Origin: Falciphora oryzae
Taxonomy: Eukaryota > Ascomycota > Sordariomycetes > Magnaporthales > Magnaporthaceae
Length of the DNA stretch: 64,000 nucleotides
Assembly: GCA_000733355.1 (NCBI GenBank)
Contig: JNVV01000003.1
Coordinates: forward strand, 1,871,780-1,935,779
Direction of reading: 5' to 3'
Shown: positions 43,121 through 52,519 of the stretch, in pieces
How positions within the stretch are numbered: position 1 is the stretch's first letter
Layout: every line of letters begins with the position of its first letter
Notes under the pieces: generated by a model
Seen by the model: only the letters and a program-made list of their open reading frames with translations
What the model was told of the DNA's origin: nothing
Database searches by the model: none
Translations under genes and position numbers: made by a program

Positions 43121-44566
43121 ATGGCGTCGGCAAAGCCAATCTCCCCCGGAGGGGCCCTCCTCCGGTCATCACGCATGTTTTCTCTACCCGCCCCATTGAA
43201 GCCACCGATAAACAATGTCACCACTGCGAGCCAGAACCTGTCCTTCTCGGCCACCACGCCGTATCCGACTCTGCAGACGGTCACCACGCCCTCCACCTCA
43301 CGTTCCCGTGGAGACTGGGGCTTCAAGCGGCCGCTGCCTCTCAAGTCGACCACCAAGTCTTCTACCCCGCTCATTCGGGTAAAGCAGGTCGACTCGAGCG
43401 AGCAGGTTACCGACTTCGCCTCGGCCGCGGATCATACCCTATCCCTCCAGAAGTTCCAGGAGATGAACATCCCCGTCTTGATTCCGAAGCCCTCGCGCAG
43501 GGGCTACACTGCCCAGCAGACGGAACTACCCACCACGTCGGTGTTTGAGGAGGAGTTCGACAGCACCGCCATGGATCCGGCCCAGGCCCGTCTCCTCCGC
43601 GACAAGCGCTGGAGGTTCTCGGGCCCATGGTTGGCCGGCATGGCGGAGGGCGAGTTTGCAAAGTACGTGAAGGACAAGGTTGCGCCGCGCCGGTCCGAGT
43701 TTCGCCGGTGGTTAAAGAAGGAGATGGCGGCCGAGAGAAACAAGATGGCCGCTGCCAAGGCGATCGATTCGGGCGACGTGGGCGCTGAGGTCCCTCAAGT
43801 GACGGCCGAGGACATCTCCAGCGCCGAGGTCACCGAGGAGCTGCGGAAGCTGCGCGACGACAGGGCCAAGCTGTACAAGGCCGTCGGCGAGTTCCTGGAC
43901 CTCGCTCCGATCCAGGAGAGGACCACAACGCTGCCGGAACTCAAGACCGGCAGGGTGATCAAGGCCGAGGTCCCGGGCAACCCCTATGCCGAGCACGGAC
44001 CCCCGGTCACGCACCCGTCCGCTGGTATATCATACATCAGGACGAACGCCTTCATCGAGAACCACCCGATTTACGGCCCGCAGGCGAACCACCGACATGT
44101 CAAGGCGCGCATGCTGTCCATTGCCAACACCATCGCCAGCGGCCCCTCGACCGGGAAGATCGGCATGGGCGGCTTCGTGACAGAGAGTCCGGGTGGCGAC
44201 TACCAGCCCATGAACAAAAGGAATAGACAGCCCAGGTTCGACCACACCATCGAGGGCGGCCGCAAGATGTACGTCGAGCCGCACTCGGCCGTCGTCGATG
44301 CTAAGGGCAATATCAAAGTCACCGCCACCCAGACGGTCGCCATGGCCGCCTTTGTCGCCAAGGAGTTGGATGGTGAGGACGTGTCGGGCCCGGTACCAGA
44401 GGACCAGATGGTGCCGCGCTGGGCGACGTCTACCCCGTTTAGCGTCAGAACACAGCCAGGCCCGCAGACCCCTGGGAGTGCTCAGAGCTACGGCCTGCGC
44501 GGCGGGCGCGCTGACTTTGCCGACTTTAAAGCGTCCGCTGAACAAGAGAAGCCGCGCCGGTTCTGA
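43121..44566 (+). CDS. MRP51: Mitochondrial small ribosomal subunit protein Mrp51 (mS51)
   Basis: A single exon encodes 481 residues. The N-terminus (about 1-60) is Ser/Pro/Arg-rich with few acids, starts SAKPISPGGALLRSSRMFSL, and fits an import signal. The middle holds the Mrp51 family pattern: RGDWGFKRPLP, FASAADHTLSLQKFQEM, then RLLRDKRWRFSGPWLAGM and FAKYVKDKVAPRRSEFRRWL. The C-terminal third has GNPYAEHGPP, HPSAGISYIRTNAF and HPIYGPQ. Mrp51 is a fungal-specific small-subunit protein, and in yeast it is also needed to translate mRNAs such as COX2 and COX3. The role is from the family. The length is typical of filamentous fungi and longer than yeast. Confidence 0.93.
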   Translation: MASAKPISPGGALLRSSRMFSLPAPLKPPINNVTTASQNLSFSATTPYPTLQTVTTPSTSRSRGDWGFKRPLPLKSTTKSSTPLIRVKQVDSSEQVTDFASAADHTLSLQKFQEMNIPVLIPKPSRRGYTAQQTELPTTSVFEEEFDSTAMDPAQARLLRDKRWRFSGPWLAGMAEGEFAKYVKDKVAPRRSEFRRWLKKEMAAERNKMAAAKAIDSGDVGAEVPQVTAEDISSAEVTEELRKLRDDRAKLYKAVGEFLDLAPIQERTTTLPELKTGRVIKAEVPGNPYAEHGPPVTHPSAGISYIRTNAFIENHPIYGPQANHRHVKARMLSIANTIASGPSTGKIGMGGFVTESPGGDYQPMNKRNRQPRFDHTIEGGRKMYVEPHSAVVDAKGNIKVTATQTVAMAAFVAKELDGEDVSGPVPEDQMVPRWATSTPFSVRTQPGPQTPGSAQSYGLRGGRADFADFKASAEQEKPRRF

Positions 44567-45048
44567 AGAGGAAGACAGGTTGAATATCATGGATGCTGCT
44601 TGCAGGGGTCACACGGACCGTGTATTATACCGACCATCGCCTTGTGCCTCGGACGAGATATGTCTTTTAGCAGATCAATGTATGCATACACATTTGACAG
44701 GATATATGGTTTTGTTTGCGGTCGCCGTCTAAAGTGCCCGGGCGCGCTAGGCTACTTTGTCACTATATCCAGGCTGGCTGGAGCTAGGGGAAAAGGAGAA
44801 GCTGGGGGTACAGTGGGGACACAATACTGCACCGTCAAAGACACGGTCGGAGCCCAAAGTGGAGTAGCTGCGCACGTGACAAGCTCTAAACTCTCCCCCC
44901 TTGCTTGCCCTAACCGTCAAAAACACCAAATTCTTGTCGCAGCTGGTGCACCCCATTTTGTCCGTCTCCCCCCAGCTCAGCCCGGTCGACAACCCGCGAT
45001 ACCTTCACCAACCAATCCCCTCACCACCACCAGCACAACACCGCCAAA
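44567..45048. promoter_or_regulatory. RPS17 promoter and MRP51 3' flank
   Basis: This 482-base stretch has the MRP51 3' region and then the RPS17 promoter. CCCTAACC (44908-44915) is a telobox-like site about 135 bases before the RPS17 ATG. A C-rich, A-rich leader with CACCACCACC runs directly upstream of the start. Confidence 0.6.
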
Positions 45049-45710
45049 ATGGGTCGCGTTCGCACCAAGACCGTTAAGAAGTCCGCCAAGGTCATCATTG
45101 AGCGGTACTACCCCAAGCTCACCCTGGACTTCGAGACCAACAAGCGCATCTGCGATGAGATCGCCATTATTGCCTCGAAGCGCCTGCGCAACAAGGTATG
45201 CGGGCGAACCTTGGCCGTTGGAGGAGACTCGAGGACGAGCGAATATGGGAGCGCTCGAGGGAATGGAAGTCTGACATTAGGAAATTTGCTCCCGATAGAT
45301 TGCCGGCTACACCACCCACCTGATGAAGCGCATTCAGCGTGGCCCTGTCCGCGGTATCTCCTTCAAGCTGCAGGAGGAGGAGCGTGAGCGCAAGGACCAA
45401 TACGTCCCCGAGGTCTCCGCCCTCGACTTCACCCAGAACTCGGAGAACGGCCAGCTGGACGTCGATGTCGAGACCAAGGACCTGCTCAAGCACCTCGGCG
45501 TATGTGCTCTTTACCCGTCACCCCGGCCCTCCACGAGCTCGGTTGCCATATGAGCGCCGTGGGACGGACTTGCCTGCTAACACTTGTGACTCTTCCTCTC
45601 TTCGCCAGTTCGACTCGACCATCCCCGTCAACGTTATCCCCGTCACCCAGACCCAGGCCACCGAGCGCGGCGCACGCCGCTTCGGCGACAGGCCTCCTCG
45701 CCGCGACTAA
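45049..45710 (+). CDS. RPS17: Cytosolic small ribosomal subunit protein eS17
   Basis: Three exons (45049-45195, 45299-45499, 45609-45710), all phase 0, give 149 residues. [18 protein letters not shown] is the universal start of eS17. Exon 2 carries [20 protein letters not shown] and exon 3 ends with [11 protein letters not shown]. Introns of 103 and 109 bases use GTATGC and GTATGT donors. The protein is a structural component of the 40S head region. High expression is expected: codons are strongly C-ending and the promoter has a telobox-like site. The gene converges on RTR1. Confidence 0.97.
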
Positions 45711-46250
45711 GTCGAGGCTGTTACGAACAAAATTTTGGCGGTTTGCATCACATCATCTACAACGGTACAACACGGAATGGCAAATGGTATTTAGGGATTG
45801 GTTTGCTTTTCGGCGTCTTCATGGGAAGGTAGTGAGAGCATACTAGATTCAAAGACAGGATCTTTTGCCCACTAAGGTGTCGCTGACTCTCCGGGCTTGC
45901 CCCGGGGACGATGCTTGATTGCCAATACTTCTTCCTCCCCCTTGCACACACCCTCAGTTTTGTGTTGCCATGCTGCTACTGTGATGCTGTCGACAGGTTG
46001 AGGCAAGCCAGCGTCTTGGTCACTGACTTGCATTCCTCGACGACAACGAGCGCGAATGAACTCGTCAGGCTTGTGGACGAAGTCTGCGCACCCGCCGGCG
46101 ACTCCTACTGATGCCCTATCGGATACTCTGCGGCAAACTGCTTTGCATTAGGGTATCATGGTGTGCGCTAAGCGACGTGTAAATCATGTGGTCTCGTGAT
46201 CAGCGTCTGCATTCCTCACTCGGTGCTGGACCCCAACTGCCCGTACAACC
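45711..46250. other. Convergent 3' flanks of RPS17 and RTR1
   Basis: These 540 bases between two stops hold nothing recognisable beyond presumed 3' untranslated sequence. The small frame 45911-46111 has no features. Confidence 0.55.
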
Positions 46251-47156
46251 TCAGCGTGGCTTGTGGCCTTCGAGCAACATATGCACGTCGTCCTCTCCAT
46301 CAGAGTCCTGCTCCTTGCTAGGCGGCTTTGGCGTTGCAATGGTCTTTTTCTCCCGGATGTCGAAGTCGATTAGGCTCTCCTTTCCCTTTCGCTTTGTATC
46401 GCCGCGTTCAAGAGCCAGGGCCTTGGATTCCTCCGTAGCGGCCTTGCGCTCCTCTTCTATCCTGAGCCGGGCGATGTCCTCAGCAAGCTTCTCATCAGTG
46501 GCGGGGGCGGTATCTTCCTCCTTTTTCCGGCCGTCCTCGCCGTACAGGTCGATGCGCACGTCTGGCATGCCGATGCGCTCCCACGCGCCCGTCTCGTGCA
46601 GCTGGACCTTGACGTAGAGCGCGCGACGGGCGCAGTCGTCGGAGCACCACTTCTCGAGCTCGGCGGTGCGCACAATGTCGAAGTCGGAGCGGCCCTTGTT
46701 CACCATCTTCCACGTGCCGGCGTTGGGGATCCGCTTGCGAGGGAGCGGGCACAGGGTGTAGCCGCAGGACCCCGCGATGTTGCGCTCCTCGATCAGGTCG
46801 TCGTAGTCGGTCGGCTGGAACATGTGGATGAGGCGCTTGAACTCGGCCGCGTCCGAGGCGGCGGGGTTTGATGCGCTATACCGGGCCGCGGGCGGCTTGC
46901 TGTCGGCCGGGCCGTCGTCGCCTTCCGCTTTTTTGCTGCTTTCGTTGCCATCGCGCACCAACGGGAAGTCTAGAAGGCGGACGAGGGAGCGGAATATCCC
47001 GTCCTGGATGTCCTTCTGCTGCTGGATGATTGTGGCGTGCTGTACTGCTATCCGCCGCGCCTCCGCTTGCTTGCCGTCCTCTTCCTGCTGGGCGGCGGGC
47101 TTTTTAGGCTGCTTGAGGATGCCCTTGAGGGGCTTTTTTGCTGCGGATGACAACAT
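46251..47156 (-). CDS. RTR1: RNA polymerase II CTD phosphatase, Rtr1/RPAP2 family
   Basis: A single exon encodes 301 residues. After a basic N-terminus and a helical segment (about 30-65) comes the RTR1-type zinc-binding domain: Cys131 and Cys136 (GSCGYTLCPLP) with Cys171 and Cys175 (WCSDDCARRALYVKVQL). EERNIAGSCGY and the WCS motif are family hallmarks. The tail is charged and likely disordered, ending in an acidic DSDGEDDV. Yeast Rtr1 removes Ser5 (and Tyr1) phosphate from the Rpb1 tail during the switch to elongation, and RPAP2 also helps import polymerase II. Whether the family is truly catalytic has been debated. Confidence 0.93.
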   Translation of the reverse strand: MLSSAAKKPLKGILKQPKKPAAQQEEDGKQAEARRIAVQHATIIQQQKDIQDGIFRSLVRLLDFPLVRDGNESSKKAEGDDGPADSKPPAARYSASNPAASDAAEFKRLIHMFQPTDYDDLIEERNIAGSCGYTLCPLPRKRIPNAGTWKMVNKGRSDFDIVRTAELEKWCSDDCARRALYVKVQLHETGAWERIGMPDVRIDLYGEDGRKKEEDTAPATDEKLAEDIARLRIEEERKAATEESKALALERGDTKRKGKESLIDFDIREKKTIATPKPPSKEQDSDGEDDVHMLLEGHKPR

Positions 47157-48756
47157 GGTTTTGCGAGACTTGTCGTGACAGGCTACTGAGAAGTGGGAAA
47201 GCAGACAGGAACAAATTAGAGAAACAGTATGACGAAGGAAAGGACTGCTACCAAATCCTCAACGTGTATCGCCAGCCTCCACCCAGATCGCACATGCTGC
47301 GTGTTTACCTATTCCGAGCGTTTGCGTTGGAATCTTGCCGGCAGGCAAGATTTCTTTGGTGGGGTACAGCTTCCATCGTTGTTCATGTGCAGCCACAGTG
47401 AGGCCCGCGCCACAGCTGGAAAACATCTGATTTCCCGTCCCCTGTGTGATGGGATTTTCGGGTGCGAGCACAGGCTTCCGTACTGGCCTGCATATCGTCG
47501 CACTGGGGCCTACCAGCAAAACGCATCACATCATGGATAGCCGAGCCGCAGCGAAACCCTGCGAACGCGCGATCTGCCTCAGCGCCCATCCCCGAAATCT
47601 CTGCGGGGAGCTTGCTTGCGTTTGAGATGACCCCCTGGATTGCCTCGTCTGTGCCGAGCGCGTGACTTGAATTGGGCTTTTCTAGATCCGGCGCACGCAG
47701 CATCTTCCCGTCCCTCACGCCCCTCGGAGAGTTAGCGCAGAATCCTTGCTATTATCAGGACGTTGGCTTACTAGGGGGCTGTTTCCTTTGCTCCGTAATT
47801 TGATGCGCACCGCACCACACTGCACCAGCCCCCGTCGCGGGCGGCTGTTGTCTGCCACCCACGTCCTGGGAGACATCGCAAGAAACAAGATCAGGCTACG
47901 TAGGCCGGTGGAGCGTTTCCGAATCCCCTTGAATTTGATCAGTACCAAGAAAAACACGGAGGCTAGACGAGCAGCCCGCCGGGCAATGTGCCACTGTGCG
48001 CCCTCAGGGCCTCCTTCTGGCGCAGCATTCCCCGCCGCCTCCTTCGACGGCTAGCCCGAAACAGGCAATGCTTGGTCTTGGGGAGCCAGATCGGCCACGG
48101 TGCGCGGTACGGTGTAGCCATTTCAGGAGCTCCTGGCTTCATGCGCTGACGTCGCCAGACCTTGGGAGCCGCCCACGGGCAGCAGGCTCCACAGACGGCA
48201 CGCATTTGAATCATCCCCAGCCAATTCCCCCAGCATCGAGCATTGGCTGGCTGCACTTGCACTGTATGGGCTCTGCCACACAGCACACACCACCCAGGCC
48301 GCATCATCAGCGACGCACCCGCACTGACAGCCGTCTGGACTAGCTGGCCCGACCAAAGCAAGCGTGGCAAGCACTTGAAGCTTGCTTACGGCGCCCGTGA
48401 ACCGCAGGCAGCGGCATCATCAATCCTCTGATCTTGTCGCCTGCGAGCAAGGCCCCGAGACTCGCCCGCCCGCGCTTTTGCTCTGCACTTTGCTATTTTG
48501 GCCGAGCGCCGCAACGGCCTCGTCGCTCTCCGACCCAGCGGGCCGTTTATCCCTGCATTTGGAGCGCTGCTGTCTCGGAAAGATTTGTCGTGTCGTGTCC
48601 CAGCCGCGGAATACCTGACCTAGCCTCTCGCAAACATTGACCACCCCCGCACTCGCCCTCCATTTTGCAGCTGCCGCCGCGCCCACCACAGCCAGCCAGC
48701 CAGCCTTGAGCTTTTAGCCATTGCTCCCGACTGCACGCCTTGCAGCCAACGCCACC
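47157..48756. promoter_or_regulatory. Divergent promoter, RTR1 / BBC1
   Basis: These 1.6 kb hold both promoters and, on the right, the BBC1 leader, which is C-rich (CCAGCCAGCCAGCC at about 48694). A minus frame at 47383-47718 (111 codons) has no domain and I leave it out. Confidence 0.55.
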
Positions 48757-51700
48757 ATGGCTGCTCCCTTCAAGGTCAAGGCTCTTTTTGAGTACTCGTC
48801 CCCGCACGAGGACGACCTGCAGTTCGCCGCCGGCCAGATCATCACCGTGACCGAGGAGGAGGATGACGACTGGTACACGGGCGAGTATGTCGACGACGCC
48901 GGGGCCAAGCACGAAGGCATTTTCCCCCGCAACTTTGTCGAGAAGTACGAGCCTGTCGCTCCCCCTCGCCCGGCCCGGACCCGCACCAAGAAGGAGCCAG
49001 AGCCCGCGGCGCCGCCTCCTCCGCCCCCGCCCGTCGAGCTTCCTGCCGACGACCTGGCGCCCTCCTCCAAGCCCCCGGTTGAGGACGAAGAGCCCGAGCC
49101 TGCTGCCCCCGCCGCTCCCGTGCCGCACAGCCTCCCGACAGCGCCCCCGCCCGAGGCCGCCCCCGCTCCGGCTCCTCCGGTCCCTCCGGTGTCGTCTACT
49201 CCCCCGCCCCTGCCCAAGGCTGCCGAGCCTCGGGCCACATCGCCACCTATTTCAGCCAAGCCCTCACCTGGGCCCTCCAAGTCCAGCGGACCCCCGCCCC
49301 CGGCGGCAAAACCGACCGGAAATGCCTTCAAGGATCGCATAGCTGCCTTCAATAAGGCTGCTGCGCCGCCCGTAACCCCGTTCAAGCCCAGCGGGCTAGG
49401 TGGAAGCGCTGGCTTCATCAAGAAGCCATTTGTCGCGCCGCCGCCGAGCAGGAACGCATACGTGCCTCCTCCTTGGGAAGCCCCCACGACGAAGGTTTAT
49501 CGCCGGGACGAAGACCCTGAGATCAAGGAGAGGGAACAGGAAAATCTCCAGAGTGCCGAGAAGGCCGGCCTGGCCGCCGGTAGCTCCCAGGGCGCCGAGG
49601 GCGATGATGAGCCAAAGCCCTTGAGCCTAAAGGAGCGCATGGCTCTGCTTCAGAGACAACAGCAGGAGCAGGCCCAACGCCACGCCGAGGCTGCCGCAAA
49701 GAAGGAGAAGCCCAAGAGGCCGGTCAAAAAGCGCGTCGAAAGCAACGACGGGGCAGTTGAGGGTGAATCGTCGCAGCCCGCGCCTCCTCCTCTTGAGCGC
49801 CAGGACAGCGAAGAGACGGCAGGCCGGCGATCTGTCGAGGAGCCGCTTGTCGGGCGCGCAAACCGGAGAAAGTCGTCTACTAGGGTCCTTGGTGAGCCGA
49901 ATGATGGTAATGAGGCGGATCTCTCGGGAGCCGGGGATACAACCGAGGGACAGGAAGACGTTACTGAACGCGAGGACAGCGATGACAAATCAGCCCTCCC
50001 TATTCGGATGGCTGCCCCCGCCGCTAAGGCGCCTGAGGTCGAGGAGGCCGAAGAGGAGGAGGAAGAGGAGGATGAAGATATTGACCCCGAGGTCCGGCGA
50101 AAGGAAGAGCTCCGCGCAAGAATGGCCAAGATGAGTGGAGGCATGGGGATGGCCGGCATGTTCGGGATGCCAATGCCTTCGCCGTCTGCTCCTGCGAAAA
50201 AGAAGAAGGCCCCGGCGGCTCTCGAGAGGCGGTCGAGTGAGGCTCCCGAGGACACGCCATCGCCGGCCTTCCAGCCTCCCCCGGTGCCTGCCATGATGAT
50301 GGCACTCCCGGGCCTGTCTGCTAAGCGTCCAGAGGAGAATGCGCCCATTCCCGAGGAGCCATCTGAAGCTCCGGTGGCAGAAAACAACGGCGAAGACGGA
50401 AGTACACCGATGCAAGCTGCCACACCTGGCCCGGGCTGTAAGACCGCCCTAGCCACATCTGATGACCTGGGCTCGTTGAGATACTTACGTGATATTACCC
50501 ATAGCGCTCGCTCGCGTACCTACCGGTGGCGCCCCTCCTATTCCAACCGGCCGGCCAGCGCCGCCGCCTGTACCATCTGAAGGTATTTGACTCCGGCTCT
50601 CTGGAAGCTCGACCCGCCCCGACAGAAGCTTTCGCGGAAGGATTGGTGACTGACGCGCCACAGCTCGACCACCTCCAGCGCCTCCGGTGTCCGGGTTGAA
50701 ATCCCCGAGCGCGGGATCCGAGTCGGACGACGAACTGTCGGAGAGGGCCCAGGACAACCTCCCGACTCCACGCGGCGAAGCTCCGCCGGTCACCAGGGCA
50801 CCGCCCCCGCCCCCGCCCGTGGCAGCGCCGTCGTCCACCGATCCCGGGTCGCCCCGCTCTCCCGTGTCAAGGCAACAGATCCTTTCAGGCGGGGACGTGT
50901 CCCCGACCTCTCCAACCGCCCCCTCGAGCAAGCGCGCGAGCCGGGTTCCTCCACCCATCCCCGTCTTCACGCCGGCCCCACCGCCCGCGCAGACCCGACC
51001 TCCGCCACCGCCGCCGCCTGGAGGCCTCAGTCGGCAGTCTACGGCAGACAACAATCGCCCACTTTCACCCACCACTGCTTTCCGCAAGGAAGAGTCAAAC
51101 GGCGAGGAAGAGGTCACGGAATATGAGGGAGATTACGACACCGACATCGCGTCCTCGGTGCCACACAAGGATGCTCTCAAGTCGCACGGGCGTGACTCGA
51201 GCTTTGAGGAGACGGCTTCGACAACATCGCCGACAGCGGCAGCGCCCCCTGCCCTGCCGCCCTCGCTGCCTCCGCCGGTCCCATCTTCGAACGCCCCGCG
51301 TGCTCCTCCGCCAGTCCCAAGCATGCCGCCCCCGCCGCCGGACAACAGGCCTTCAGCGGATATGCCTCGTGCCGCCCCGCCGCCGCCACCCCCCGCCAAG
51401 GAAACCCCCCGGCAAGACGACGACTACGACCCCTTCAACTACACTGCGTCTCAGGGAGCCCCGCCCACTCCCAGCTACCCGCCACCACCGTCCAAATCGC
51501 CCGAGCCCGCATTCTCTCCGCCGGAACCACCCGCGATGCCACCCGCGATGCCGCCTGCGATGCCATCCACGATGCCACCAGCGATGCCACCCGCGATGCC
51601 GAGCTTCCAGCCTCCGCCACCCCAGACCCGAGCCCCGCCTCCTGCGCCACCAAGTAATCGCGCTCCGCCTCGGCCATCTCTTGATGTGCAGCGCTCGGTA

Positions 51701-52519
51701 GCGAACACCCGGAGGTCCATTGACTTCTCACGCCCGTCGATGGAGTCGGGCTTTGTTGCCAACGACGTTGACCTGGCGCCCCAGTCCGGCTGGTGGCTTC
51801 AGCCCAAGGGTCTCCCGCCCCAGCTGCAGGGCCGCAAGGACATCTTTTTCGAGTCGGAGGAATCGCAATCAGCGGATCAAGGGAAGACTATGGTCACTCG
51901 TGACCTGTACATCTTGTACCAGGACTATTCGCAGACTGTCATCACGGTCACGTTCGATCCCCAAGACACGTCCAATGCGCACCTCGACCAGAGGCACGAG
52001 CCTCCGCCACGTGCGCTGCGCCAAGACCAGCTGGAGGAGTCGTACGAGCGGTTTGGGCGGCTGATATCGACGGCCGTCACTAGCAAGAAAGATACGGTGG
52101 TTGGCGACGGGACGCCGCAGGGTCTTGTCTATGAGCTGCTGCGGCCCCTGGGTGATGCCCTGCTCCCAGTGGGCACCCGAGCCTATGGCGCGCTCGTGTA
52201 TTCCAACCTGGCCAACGCTAGCACGACGCTCAACGACGAGATCCGGCCGGGCGACATCATGTCTGTGCGCAACGCCAAGTTCCAGGGCAAGCACGGAGCC
52301 ATGCATGCCAAGTATAGTGTCGAGATCGGCAAGCCGGACCATGTGGCGGTGGTGGCCGAGTGGGACGGGACCAAGCGCAAGGTGCGGGCGTGGGAGCAGG
52401 GGCGTGAGAGCAAGAAGGTGAAGCTTGAGAGCTTCAAGCTCGACGACCTGCGCAGTGGCGAAGTCAAGATCTGGCGCGTCATGCCGCGCAGCTGGGTCGG
52501 CTGGGAAGGGCAAAACTAG
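48757..52519 (+). CDS. BBC1: SH3 actin-patch protein Bbc1 (Mti1), myosin-I interacting
   Basis: Three exons (48757-50437, 50505-50582, 50664-52519) give 1204 residues. The ATG is in a perfect GCCACCATGG context, so it is preferred to the in-frame codon 36 bases upstream. Order: SH3 domain (about 5-66, ALFEYSSPHEDDLQF with EDDDWYTGEY and FPRNFVEKY), then long Pro-rich and acidic regions with many PPPPP runs, then LKERMALLQRQQQEQ and a coiled, acidic EEAEEEEEEEDED stretch. A 12-base repeat gives PPAM tetrapeptides. A conserved C-terminal domain spans about 985-1204 (DLYILYQDYSQTVITVTF to WRVMPRSWVGW). Yeast Bbc1 tunes actin assembly at endocytic patches through Las17 and type I myosin. The 78-base middle exon encodes only Pro-rich linker. 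Confidence 0.93.
51527..51598 (+). repeat. 12-base minisatellite, six units, in BBC1
   Basis: Six tandem 12-base units of the form CCACCCGCGATG, each with up to three changes, encode PPAM, PPAM, PPAM, PSTM, PPAM, PPAM. Copy number probably varies between strains because units are whole codons and keep the frame. Confidence 0.85.

Noticed and set aside
47383..47718. 111-codon minus-strand frame between RTR1 and BBC1
   Set aside because: It has no recognisable domain and sits in the shared promoter region. A + frame overlaps it.
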